64,000 bases of DNA from Geobacteraceae bacterium (GCA_013336525.1 JAAXTM010000012.1:1-64000); one strand, 5' to 3'. Positions 48,803 through 56,434 are shown, numbered from the stretch's first letter. The notes: generated from the sequence alone by a model not told the origin. Made by a program: numbers and translations.

Positions 48803-49447
48803 TCTTCTCTGCTGTTGCGCTATTTCCGGGCAATCTGGACGCCAGTGTCCTAATTTACCGCAATAAGTACATCTCTCAGGGTTGCCCCACTGTTGCGCCA
48901 TTGCGGAGGCAATCCCCGCGAATGTCTTGCTTCTTTCCTTCCACCGATCAGGGCTTGGCGGCATTTTATGAATCCTTGCCTCTCTGCCGTCCACAATGTT
49001 AGAGGGTGTCAACAGCGGCAATCCCTTCAACCACAAACAAGTGGCTTTCGTTTCACCGTGGCCGAATTGCCATGGCTGGATTACCTGGTCAGGCTTGCGC
49101 CACTGAGTTGACATAATGCAGACAGGGTTCTCAATCGCCAGATATTTAACAGGCAGTTCGGCAATCCGCATAAAAAAGTCTATCGCTGCCTGTTGTCTGC
49201 CGTCTGCCCGTTTTGCCGCAAAATGCCGCGCACCGGACACGCTCAAATGAGTGCAGGGAGGGTGAGCAATCACCATGTCCCAGGTGTCACTATTGAACAC
49301 GTCGAACATGTCCGCCTGATAATGTGTCTCGTTCTCTTCGCAGGGTAAGTCAGTGTCCAACAAGTCACAGGATGCGGCCTCATGCCCCATCTTTGCAAAT
49401 GCTCGTCTGACTGTTCCGCTGTACTCACATGCAACCAATACTTTCAA
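48797..49447 (-). CDS. Cassette 1 ORF: DNA cytosine methyltransferase-like protein with CCHC zinc knuckle
   Basis: LVACEYSGTVRRAFAKMGHEAASCDLLDTD; PPC motif (AHPPCTHLS); IENP; C-term CTYCGKLGHWRPDC (CX2CX4HX4C). TTG start with GGAGG. Stop TAA = first 3 nt of the cassette. Confidence 0.75.
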   Translation of the reverse strand: MKVLVACEYSGTVRRAFAKMGHEAASCDLLDTDLPCEENETHYQADMFDVFNSDTWDMVIAHPPCTHLSVSGARHFAAKRADGRQQAAIDFFMRIAELPVKYLAIENPVCIMSTQWRKPDQVIQPWQFGHGETKATCLWLKGLPLLTPSNIVDGREARIHKMPPSPDRWKERSKTFAGIASAMAQQWGNPERCTYCGKLGHWRPDCPEIAQQQRRI

Positions 49448-49460
49448 AATTACCTCCAGA

Positions 49461-49521
49461 ATATAACCATCGGGTGCAAAGCGATTCGCTTCGCTCCCGT
49501 TTGACCCTCAAGCCGTTATGT
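49461..49521 (+). repeat. attC-like site 1
   Basis: R'' ATATAAC - CATC - L'' GGGTGCAAA - GCGATTCGCTTCGCTCCCG - L' TTTGACCC - TCAAGCC - R' GTTATGT; one extra base in L'' relative to L'. Confidence 0.78.
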
Positions 49522-49523
49522 GG

Positions 49524-49811
49524 CTAGGCCAAGTCCTCTGGAAATTCCCGCTGAAGTATGGCCTCGATTTGGGGAACGATGTTGTCGAAGTCAAATACCC
49601 GGCCTTTTATCACCATGATTTGATAATCTGACGCGGAAATGTGATGAATGCCGTGGAGGTTGTGCATCTCTTCCAGCCAAGGATAAACCCCGAAAGCCTC
49701 CCTATCACCATACTCTGTGGAAAAATACCGCTTGCCGTCTTTTGCCAGCTTTCGGTCAATGTAAATGACTTTGCAATCCATGTTTTGCGGTTGCTCGATG
49801 ATGATTTTCAT
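49524..49811 (-). CDS. Cassette 2 ORF: hypothetical 95-aa protein
   Basis: MKIIIEQPQNMDCKVIYIDRKLAKDGKRYFSTEYG..., RBS AAGGAG; fully inside cassette 2. Confidence 0.65.
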   Translation of the reverse strand: MKIIIEQPQNMDCKVIYIDRKLAKDGKRYFSTEYGDREAFGVYPWLEEMHNLHGIHHISASDYQIMVIKGRVFDFDNIVPQIEAILQREFPEDLA

Positions 49812-49845
49812 GTGCTATTCTCCTTTGAGATATTACCGCACCGCC

Positions 49846-49908
49846 ACATAACCAGCGGCACGATCAGGGCGGGAAAAGCCCCGCCTACTCAGCCTTTAAA
49901 CGTTATAG
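49846..49908 (+). repeat. attC-like site 2
   Basis: R'' ACATAAC - CAGC - GGCACGA - hairpin GGCGGG/CCCGCC - TCAGCC - TTTAAAC - R' GTTATAG. Confidence 0.68.
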
Positions 49909-51264
49909 TGCTTCGACCTTCTGCAAAAAACTCCCCTTGAATACCTGCTTTGTCTCCATGATCATCGCCGCCAGTTTTTCTCCGAGATCACCGGCGCCTT
50001 TGACCGCTTCGATACTTAATTCCATTTCTTTGGTACTGAATACGACCTCTCCGGCATCCTGCATTTTATAATAGACCTCACGGTTGTCGGTGATGGTGTA
50101 TGGCCTGCCTTTGCGGTCAGTCATGCTTTTGATGAGCGGTGGCGGGGTGTCTGATGTTTTTACCGGTGCTTGTCCGCCCGGCGTGCCTTGCTGGACCCGA
50201 TAGGCGGCGGGTAATGCACCTTCAACCCATTTAACCAGATCTATACCCCCCTGGTATGCTTCGCCGGGGTCTTTATAGCCATCCGGGACCGGGTAGATGG
50301 TCGCGCCGAAGGTTTCTATCCACCAGGCTGCACCCTTTGCCCCGGCTTCGTCGTTGTCGAGGGCAACTTTGATCTGGATTGCCTGACCTCTGCCGCGCTC
50401 TTGTTCGAGTATCTGGCCGATGATGTTGGCGTCCGGCTTGGTGTGGCTGCTCCCCATGCCGATAAAGGCGGCGAGTTCTCCGGCCAGGCTGTGCAGCATG
50501 ATGGCGTCAAGTTCGCTTTCGACAATAATAATTGTTTTCCAGGCGCGGCGCGGGGTGGCGTCGAGCAGCATGGGGGTTCCGCTGGAGCCGGGGGTTACAT
50601 AATATCTTGGTTCACCGGTTGCGCGTCTGATCCTGATGCGTGCGGGGGTGCCGTTGACTGACCAGGGGATGGTGATGCCGATTGGCAGCCATAGTTTTTT
50701 GGCTTTGCCGTCGTCGCGGAGGACTTCATCCAGCCCCCAGGCGCTCCGGGCGCGATAGAGGTCTTTATCTTTTTCGCCGGGGTTAAAGCCGAGTTGCAGT
50801 TTTGCGATGGTTGCATCGCTGATGCCCCGTTTTTCGTTGAGCCACTTCACTTGTTGCGGGTTGGCCAGCAGTGCCTGGTGGCAGTTGTTGATGAATTTTG
50901 CGGCGCGTTCCTGCCAGAGTGCCGGGGTCTGTTTTGCTTCGGTGGCGTGGTACTGTTTTTTAACTGTTTGCGCCGCCGGTTCGCTGCTGTCCTGTTTAGG
51001 GTCATATTCTTTGCCGACTTCGCTGCAGGCTTGCTTGTAGGACATCCCTTCGATGTCGCGCAACCATTGGAGAGCGTCGCCCCCTTTATCGCAGCCACGG
51101 CACCACCAGGAGCCACGGCCATCATCCTGCAAAGGCCAGATGTGCATCCGGTTTGAGGTGCCGGTTTTGTCTGCGGGGGTGCAGAGTGGGCAGGGGCCGT
51201 GGTATTCGCCCCCTTTGTTGCTGCTGACCCGCTTCATGTTTTGTGATCTTTCGAGGATGTTCAT
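49903..51264 (-). CDS. Phage DNA primase (CHC2-type zinc finger + TOPRIM)
   Basis: GPCPLCTPADKTGTSNRMHIWPLQDDGRGSWWCRGCDKGGDALQWL; IIVESELDAIMLHSLAG TOPRIM; stop codon lies in the R' core of attC-like site 2. Confidence 0.85.
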   Translation of the reverse strand: MNILERSQNMKRVSSNKGGEYHGPCPLCTPADKTGTSNRMHIWPLQDDGRGSWWCRGCDKGGDALQWLRDIEGMSYKQACSEVGKEYDPKQDSSEPAAQTVKKQYHATEAKQTPALWQERAAKFINNCHQALLANPQQVKWLNEKRGISDATIAKLQLGFNPGEKDKDLYRARSAWGLDEVLRDDGKAKKLWLPIGITIPWSVNGTPARIRIRRATGEPRYYVTPGSSGTPMLLDATPRRAWKTIIIVESELDAIMLHSLAGELAAFIGMGSSHTKPDANIIGQILEQERGRGQAIQIKVALDNDEAGAKGAAWWIETFGATIYPVPDGYKDPGEAYQGGIDLVKWVEGALPAAYRVQQGTPGGQAPVKTSDTPPPLIKSMTDRKGRPYTITDNREVYYKMQDAGEVVFSTKEMELSIEAVKGAGDLGEKLAAMIMETKQVFKGSFLQKVEAL

Positions 51265-51274
51265 GCACGGCCCT

Positions 51275-51530
51275 TTTTTATGATGATTTATGACGATCCA
51301 AAAACGTAATAAAACATCATCATTTTGTAACTGCTTTGTTTTTCTATTCTTTTTGTTCTTTTATGACGTTATTAAGATTATGTAGAGAATAAATAGTAAG
51401 TAAAAAAATAAAGGCCAAAAATCCTACGCTAAAAGTTCTGCACAAAATCATCATCATCATCATAAACGTGTTTATCTGCCTGTTTTTGTTCCGTTTATCT
51501 TTTATGATGATTTTATGATGATATGATGTT
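51275..51530. repeat. AT-rich intergenic region with ATGATG/CATCAT iterons, candidate phage replication origin
   Basis: TTTTTATGATGATTTATGACGAT, AAAACATCATCATTTTG, CAAAATCATCATCATCATCATAAACG, TTTTATGATGATTTTATGATGATATGATG. Confidence 0.45.
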
Positions 51531-51584
51531 TCTATTAAAAACCCCGCCCCCCTGTTTCTGCCAGCCACGAAAGCAAGGCCATCA

Positions 51585-53075
51585 TCATGTTTGTCGATAC
51601 ATCCATTCCGGGATGACTGATAAGCCGTAGACGTAGACGACTCCGCCGGTGTTCTTTGGGTTGCTCTTGACGTAGCCGCGCTGCACGATCTGCTTGCTGA
51701 ACCAGATGCTGGAGCGGGGGGTTTCGCTGATGTTTTCCTTCCACCATTTTCCGAATACGGTGAATAGTTCTTTGTAGGTGATGCGCTCGCCTGGTTCGGT
51801 TTCCTCGGTGGTGTGGTCGAGGAACTGGCCGATCAAGTCCTCTTCAATGCGCAGCGCGTCGGTGGCGGCAAGGATGAAGTCAGGCGGGTTGAGTCCTTTG
51901 TCGAGGAAGGCTATTGCACCGCGTACCAGCCAGGCGAGGATGCCGGGGTATTCGTTTTTGAGTTTTTCGCTCATGCCTTTGTCGATTTTGCGTTCGTTCT
52001 TTTTCTGTGGATCGGCGACAAAGGTGATGGTGTGGTCTATTTTGATGGTGCGCCGGAATATGGCGTAGTCTTTGGTGAAGCCTTCCGGCATGTTGTTGGT
52101 CATGAGCGCCAGTTTGTGGCTGGGTTTGAATTTGGTGGGGAATTTGTCGTGCGGGTTGCGGCCAGTGAGGGTGTCGCCACCGGTGAGCCATTTGACACGG
52201 GCAGAGCTGACGCGTCGCCCTTCGTCGGTTTCGGAGGCTATTACCAGCCGTTTGCCTTTGAGCATCATGGTGTCAGGGGATGGTCCGGCGCTGCTTTTGG
52301 ATCTGCCCTGGTCAAGGAGCATTTCTGATTCTATCGGGCTGGCGAAGTCGCCCATGATGTCCATGATGGTTTCTAAAATTGTCCCTTTGCCGTTGCGGCC
52401 ACCGCCGAGGAATACGCTGATGTAGTGTTCGGAGATGTCGCCGGTCATCCAGTAGCCGAACAGCCGCTGCATGAAGTCGATTTTTTCCATATTGCCGTCA
52501 TAGACGACATGAAGCAGGCTGATCCATGTTTTGCATGGTTCGTCAATGCCGCGCCATTCGATGTCGGTGTGCTGCAGGAGGTGATCGTCGTGCCTGCCGG
52601 GGGATATTTCACCGGTGCGGAGATCGACGACGCCGTTGGAGCAGGGCAATAGATAAGGTGCATCGTCAATGTCGTCACCGATGCAGCCGATGCCGCCATC
52701 TATCCGGTGCGACCAGCTGACGCAGTTGTTGGCACCGGCGGTGCTGTTGAGGCGATCGATGCGGCGTTTGATAGCTCCGATTGTTTTCTGCAGTTGTTTT
52801 TGAGCTTCCAGATCCTGAGTGGCAACCAGCTCTTCTTCGACACCGGCAACCAGCGCTTTGTACTGTTCGATTACTTTGCGGACGCCGGTAAAGACCTTCT
52901 CCATTCGGTCGATCTCCCAGTGGTGACCAGTCCAAGCCAGCCATACAGAGAGGGATTTGACAAATAGGTAATCTTCCCGGTTGTTGTTGGCAAAGAGGAT
53001 ACCGTCACCGCGCTCGTTGGCCCGGTAACATTTCCACACTTCCCGCAGATCGGTTTTTTCAGTAGCTGACATCAA
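51585..53075 (-). CDS. Phage/plasmid primase-helicase (P4 alpha/D5-like SF3 ATPase)
   Basis: FLGGGRNGKGTILETIMDIMGDFA Walker A; KRLVIASETDEGRRVSSARVKWLTGGDTLTGR. Confidence 0.9.
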   Translation of the reverse strand: MMSATEKTDLREVWKCYRANERGDGILFANNNREDYLFVKSLSVWLAWTGHHWEIDRMEKVFTGVRKVIEQYKALVAGVEEELVATQDLEAQKQLQKTIGAIKRRIDRLNSTAGANNCVSWSHRIDGGIGCIGDDIDDAPYLLPCSNGVVDLRTGEISPGRHDDHLLQHTDIEWRGIDEPCKTWISLLHVVYDGNMEKIDFMQRLFGYWMTGDISEHYISVFLGGGRNGKGTILETIMDIMGDFASPIESEMLLDQGRSKSSAGPSPDTMMLKGKRLVIASETDEGRRVSSARVKWLTGGDTLTGRNPHDKFPTKFKPSHKLALMTNNMPEGFTKDYAIFRRTIKIDHTITFVADPQKKNERKIDKGMSEKLKNEYPGILAWLVRGAIAFLDKGLNPPDFILAATDALRIEEDLIGQFLDHTTEETEPGERITYKELFTVFGKWWKENISETPRSSIWFSKQIVQRGYVKSNPKNTGGVVYVYGLSVIPEWMYRQT

Positions 53076-53329
53076 TCACCGTCAATATTATGACGTTCCG
53101 GCAACCACCGCCAAAACCGTCTGAAAATTTCACTATTTCATCTGAAACAAAAAATACAAATGGACTCAAATATCGCGGTACGCCGTGACCGCGTGGTTTT
53201 CATTGCTCCAAAGGACCCGCTTTTTTGCTACATAAAAGACCAAATAGGCCTTCGTGCTTTAAATCTTTATCCAAAAACTGATTCTGGGTAAGAAAAAAAA
53301 ACGGCGTAATCGTGGGGGGCGCGGGGGCA

Positions 53330-53935
53330 TCACCGCTTGCTCGTTTCGAGCGCATACTTGATGCCCTCTTCAATGTGGGTAAGACCAACACGATCAACAA
53401 CCAGCTGCGCTGTCTCGTGGAAACCAAACCGCTTCTTGATGTTTACAGACCGCTCCAACAACCACATCAACTTCATCGTGCTGCGCTTGCCGCGACCGAT
53501 ACGGACCGCAAGGAAGTCGTGGCCTGTCTTGGTATGAACCAGAAACGCCTTGGTCAATGCCCGTGGCTTCTGACTCTTCTGCACCAGATCACGCTTGGTA
53601 CGCCTGACATCGGCCATCGGTAACGCCAATCGTCGGCTCTTGGTTGGTAGCTTGGTGCCGCCCTCTTCCTGCATCTGCATCCATGGTGCAGTCGTAAATA
53701 CCTTTGATGTCAGGTTCTGCTTGGTCGCCTTCTCGGTCTTAATTGAATGAGGGCCACGATCCCACCAACGGGTGCGGAGGGTAAAGCGGTGCGGCAATTC
53801 TTCCTTGACCTTCTCCCTGATACCATTAGCAAGCGATGTCAGACCCTTGGCAATACCGAAGCGAAGCTCACCCTTTGCCAATGCCTCTAGATAAGCTGCC
53901 GTCTCGTTGATACCGCTCACATTAATCTTGAGCAT
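53330..53935 (-). CDS. HK97 gp10-like / minor structural protein
   Basis: MLKINVSGINETAAYLEALAKGELRFGIAKGLTSLANGIREKVKEELPHRFTLRTRWW; start internal to listed ORF. Confidence 0.5.
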   Translation of the reverse strand: MLKINVSGINETAAYLEALAKGELRFGIAKGLTSLANGIREKVKEELPHRFTLRTRWWDRGPHSIKTEKATKQNLTSKVFTTAPWMQMQEEGGTKLPTKSRRLALPMADVRRTKRDLVQKSQKPRALTKAFLVHTKTGHDFLAVRIGRGKRSTMKLMWLLERSVNIKKRFGFHETAQLVVDRVGLTHIEEGIKYALETSKR

Positions 53936-54191
53936 AATACCCCCGCGCCTGATTCTTTGAGCGTACATGATCACGGATACAATCCAGATCAACACCGTAA
54001 CGCTCCTCCAGGATATGCAGCAACGTCTCAACCGAATGGATCAGATCCATCGCCTCTTCGGCAACGCGACCAGACGGCTCGTTAAAATAGGCATCAAACA
54101 GTTCGCGGATCTCGGATTGGATATGGTTCAACTGCTCCCAGAGTCCATTCTGATCAACATACGTCGTGCGCGGGAAATGGTGGTCCATCAC
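53922..54191 (-). CDS. MazG-like nucleotide pyrophosphohydrolase-like protein
   Basis: HIQSEIRELFDAYFN...VAEEAMDLIHSVETLLHILEE (ExxE...ExxD-like). Confidence 0.6.
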   Translation of the reverse strand: MMDHHFPRTTYVDQNGLWEQLNHIQSEIRELFDAYFNEPSGRVAEEAMDLIHSVETLLHILEERYGVDLDCIRDHVRSKNQARGYYAQD

Positions 54192-54565
54192 AGCCCCTTC
54201 TCAATCTTCCAATATTTATAAAGCGTTGTCGTACATAACGGCAGCTGCAGCGCCTTCACGATACCCTTAAAATTAAACCCGTCACGAAACAGCCGCTCTA
54301 TCTCTGGCATGTGTTCCTTGACCTTCGCGTGCAACTGGTCGCCTCGCTCGGTAATCGTCATACCCTTTGGGAAATAGCCATTTGAATTATCGAACCTCGG
54401 CGGCATAGGTCGCACCGTGCGAACCTCAGCATCTATCCACTTGCCGCACTTCCAGCACGTCAAACCCTCAACAAAACCGGACTCAGACGCACGCTCCAAA
54501 CCGGAAGCGCGGGAAACAACCGTCACCTGACGTAACGCAGTTCCACACTTAGGGCAATCACTCAT
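54188..54565 (-). CDS. Phage zinc-ribbon / HTH protein
   Basis: CPKCGT...CWKCGKW plus C-terminal FKGIVKALQLPLCTTTLYKYWK. Confidence 0.6.
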   Translation of the reverse strand: MSDCPKCGTALRQVTVVSRASGLERASESGFVEGLTCWKCGKWIDAEVRTVRPMPPRFDNSNGYFPKGMTITERGDQLHAKVKEHMPEIERLFRDGFNFKGIVKALQLPLCTTTLYKYWKIEKGL

Positions 54566-55098
54566 CGTGGCACCTCGGCCAGCATCGCCAACACCCGGCG
54601 GGAATACGCATCAGCCTTAACACCATCGCCGTTATACGCCTTCACCGCACGCTTTATATTACCGCCATGCTGGTCAAGCAGTTCATCCAGCAACTGTTCA
54701 CTCTGCATCATCTGACCAGCCGGATCTGCAGGAACATCACCATGGAAAAACGGCATCACCTGCCATGCACCACGCTCGCCAGCCTTGCCAATAGCTTTTG
54801 GTGAGCCGTTGCTTTCTACCGCCGCAATCGCCGCCATCAAACGAGGTCGCTTTGCCTGTGCCGTTGCCCGTGCCATCTCCACCGCAGCCGGTGAACCCTG
54901 ACGGGCGTAAAACTCGGCAAGCTGCGCCTCTTTAAACGTCAACACCGACTTCAACCGCGCAACCTCGGCAGCATGCTCACGGTCCATCCGCTCCTGTATC
55001 ACTTCGGTCTGATACTCAACCGTGCCAGCCAAACCGATCAGCATAAAAACAACCAACAAACGATACCCAGGGCGCGTCATAATCCGTTCAAACGTCAT
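54562..55098 (-). CDS. Lytic transglycosylase (SLT domain)
   Basis: RLMAAIAAVESNGSPKAIGKAGERGAWQVMP...AVKAYNGDG. Confidence 0.8.
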   Translation of the reverse strand: MTFERIMTRPGYRLLVVFMLIGLAGTVEYQTEVIQERMDREHAAEVARLKSVLTFKEAQLAEFYARQGSPAAVEMARATAQAKRPRLMAAIAAVESNGSPKAIGKAGERGAWQVMPFFHGDVPADPAGQMMQSEQLLDELLDQHGGNIKRAVKAYNGDGVKADAYSRRVLAMLAEVPR

Positions 55099-55256
55099 GA
55101 TAAAACTCCCTCTATTCCGTGATAATATGCTGCATCATAATCAGCACACTCAAAACCATGATCATCCAGCCACTTCTCAACCGCCAACCGATTTACCAAC
55201 CCCGCAGCAGAACAATTTCCAGCAAAGCGGCAACCATGGCAGGGCTGGGGAGGCAT
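55095..55256 (-). CDS. Small Cys-containing phage protein
   Basis: Absent from ORF track: MPPQPCHGCRFAGNCSAAGLVNRLAVEKWLDDHGFECADYDAAYYHGIEGVLS*. Confidence 0.5.
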   Translation of the reverse strand: MPPQPCHGCRFAGNCSAAGLVNRLAVEKWLDDHGFECADYDAAYYHGIEGVLS

Positions 55257-55471
55257 CAGGCCGCCCTCTTCTGTAACTTCCGCGCTTTACGCGCGTCAGC
55301 AGCAATCAGCTGGCGTTCTGTCTCAGCCCGAAGCGACGGCATCCGCAAAGCCATCGTCAGGCGGTCTTTTGCCTCCTGATCAGGAGCAGCAGAAACCGGA
55401 GCAACAAAAAACGCCGCCAGCGCCGACTGTAATTCTTCTCGAATTATCTCGCGTATCTGATCGGCGTTCAT
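55256..55471 (-). CDS. Hypothetical phage protein
   Basis: MNADQIREIIREELQSALAAFF...; internal start. Confidence 0.5.
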   Translation of the reverse strand: MNADQIREIIREELQSALAAFFVAPVSAAPDQEAKDRLTMALRMPSLRAETERQLIAADARKARKLQKRAA

Positions 55472-55707
55472 GGTCGGTCCTCTTCTGGCCAAAACCCTTC
55501 AGCTTTTAAAGCCGCTTGAATTTTTCCAGAACGGGTGACCGGGCTTTGTAGTTTGCCAACCGTACCAGCAACTACTTGGTGGACTAGAGTATAGGGTTCA
55601 TCGTGGTTGATTGCCCACTGGCGGACAGATAAACCCTGGAGCGCAAGAGCAGACCGAATCCTTTTTACTCTGTTTGTATTTTTTTCATTATCATGTATAG
55701 TATTCAT
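55468..55707 (-). CDS. Phage Cro/Ner-like HTH regulator
   Basis: RVKRIRSALALQGLSVRQWAINHDEPYTLVHQVVAG; divergent from the CI-like gene; ATG at 55707 preferred over TTG at 55737. Confidence 0.65.
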   Translation of the reverse strand: MNTIHDNEKNTNRVKRIRSALALQGLSVRQWAINHDEPYTLVHQVVAGTVGKLQSPVTRSGKIQAALKAEGFWPEEDRP

Positions 55708-55720
55708 GGATAGAGTATTT

Positions 55721-55739
55721 ACTTGAATTTTATTCAAGT
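55721..55739. promoter_or_regulatory. Candidate operator palindrome in cro/cI intergenic region
   Basis: ACTTGAAT-TTT-ATTCAAGT perfect 8-bp inverted repeat; related half-sites AATTCAATTG follow. Confidence 0.65.
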
Positions 55740-55772
55740 GTCAATAATAAAATTCAATTGAAAGGAAATTTT

Positions 55773-56108
55773 ATGGAAACAGCCGATACTCTTAAAATTA
55801 AATTCAATTGTGCCGAGGATACAGACCTTGGAAAAATATTTAATCGGAGCGGTAGTGCTGTTTCCGTATGGCGTAAAAAAGGTCTGCCATCATCAATAAA
55901 AGAGCGTGCCAATGAATTGATGAAAGAGCGCGGCATTGTATCCGAACCAAAAACACCATACGAATCATCAAAACATGACGACGATCTCCACCCTGATGAA
56001 ATAGAAAAAATATTGATAAGGATGATCAGAGAGCGCGGCAAGGGTGCCGCTGCGCGATTTGTGGCAGAACTGCTAGATGAGGAAGAAAAGAAAAAGGCCG
56101 CTGAATAG
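55773..56108 (+). CDS. CI-like phage repressor (HTH)
   Basis: CAEDTDLGKIFNRSGSAVSVWRKKGLPSSI; divergent from early genes. Confidence 0.7.
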   Translation: METADTLKIKFNCAEDTDLGKIFNRSGSAVSVWRKKGLPSSIKERANELMKERGIVSEPKTPYESSKHDDDLHPDEIEKILIRMIRERGKGAAARFVAELLDEEEKKKAAE

Positions 56109-56121
56109 CGGCCTGGGTGGC

Positions 56122-56265
56122 TTACTTTCTGGTAACAATAATAATCAGCGCCACGGCCATTGCGTGTGGCAAACCTTCACGGACCAGGCGATGTATCTTT
56201 TCCAGCTTTTCTTCAGGGGTCTTTCTCAGATACGATTTTTCATACAGCCTGGCGTAATCTTGCAT
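56122..56265 (-). CDS. Hypothetical small phage protein
   Basis: MQDYARLYEKSYLRKTPEEKLEKIHRLVREGLPHAMAVALIIIVTRK. Confidence 0.4.
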   Translation of the reverse strand: MQDYARLYEKSYLRKTPEEKLEKIHRLVREGLPHAMAVALIIIVTRK

Positions 56266-56434
56266 TGATGCCTCCTCGGTTTTGGATGATCGCTGCAGGC
56301 ATAAAAACAAATTTGATTTTAATAAACAAGCGGTATTTTGTCAGTTACGACAAAATAAGTCCTCATTAAAATTGTGTTGCCATCTGGTTACACAGTGGGG
56401 GCGATTTCAGAGGGTGTTTAATGAGAAAAGAAAT

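Larger units (their letters stand above)
47741..49908. mobile_element. Integron-like module: intI, attI-like core, two cassettes with attC-like sites
   Basis: intI plus GTTATAT core at 48796 and two attC-like sites at 49461-49521 and 49846-49908; cassette ends are complementary as expected. Confidence 0.78.

Noticed and set aside
48730-49908. Alternative (minus-strand) orientation of the cassette array, which would put the cassette ORFs in the usual gene-then-attC order
   Set aside because: The box complementarity alone fits both orientations, but no full attC can be formed after the cassette 1 ORF on the intI side, attI must be next to intI, and the extra base lies on the L'' side in the + orientation. 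Not fully excluded.
49903-51264. Primase as a third integron cassette
   Set aside because: A CTATAAC R'' box complementary to its TTATAG start was not found beyond 51264; the gene fits the phage replication module.
51344-51568. 74-aa ORF in the AT-rich region
   Set aside because: Low-complexity run MMMMM from CAT repeats, no convincing RBS; region fits better as iteron/origin DNA.
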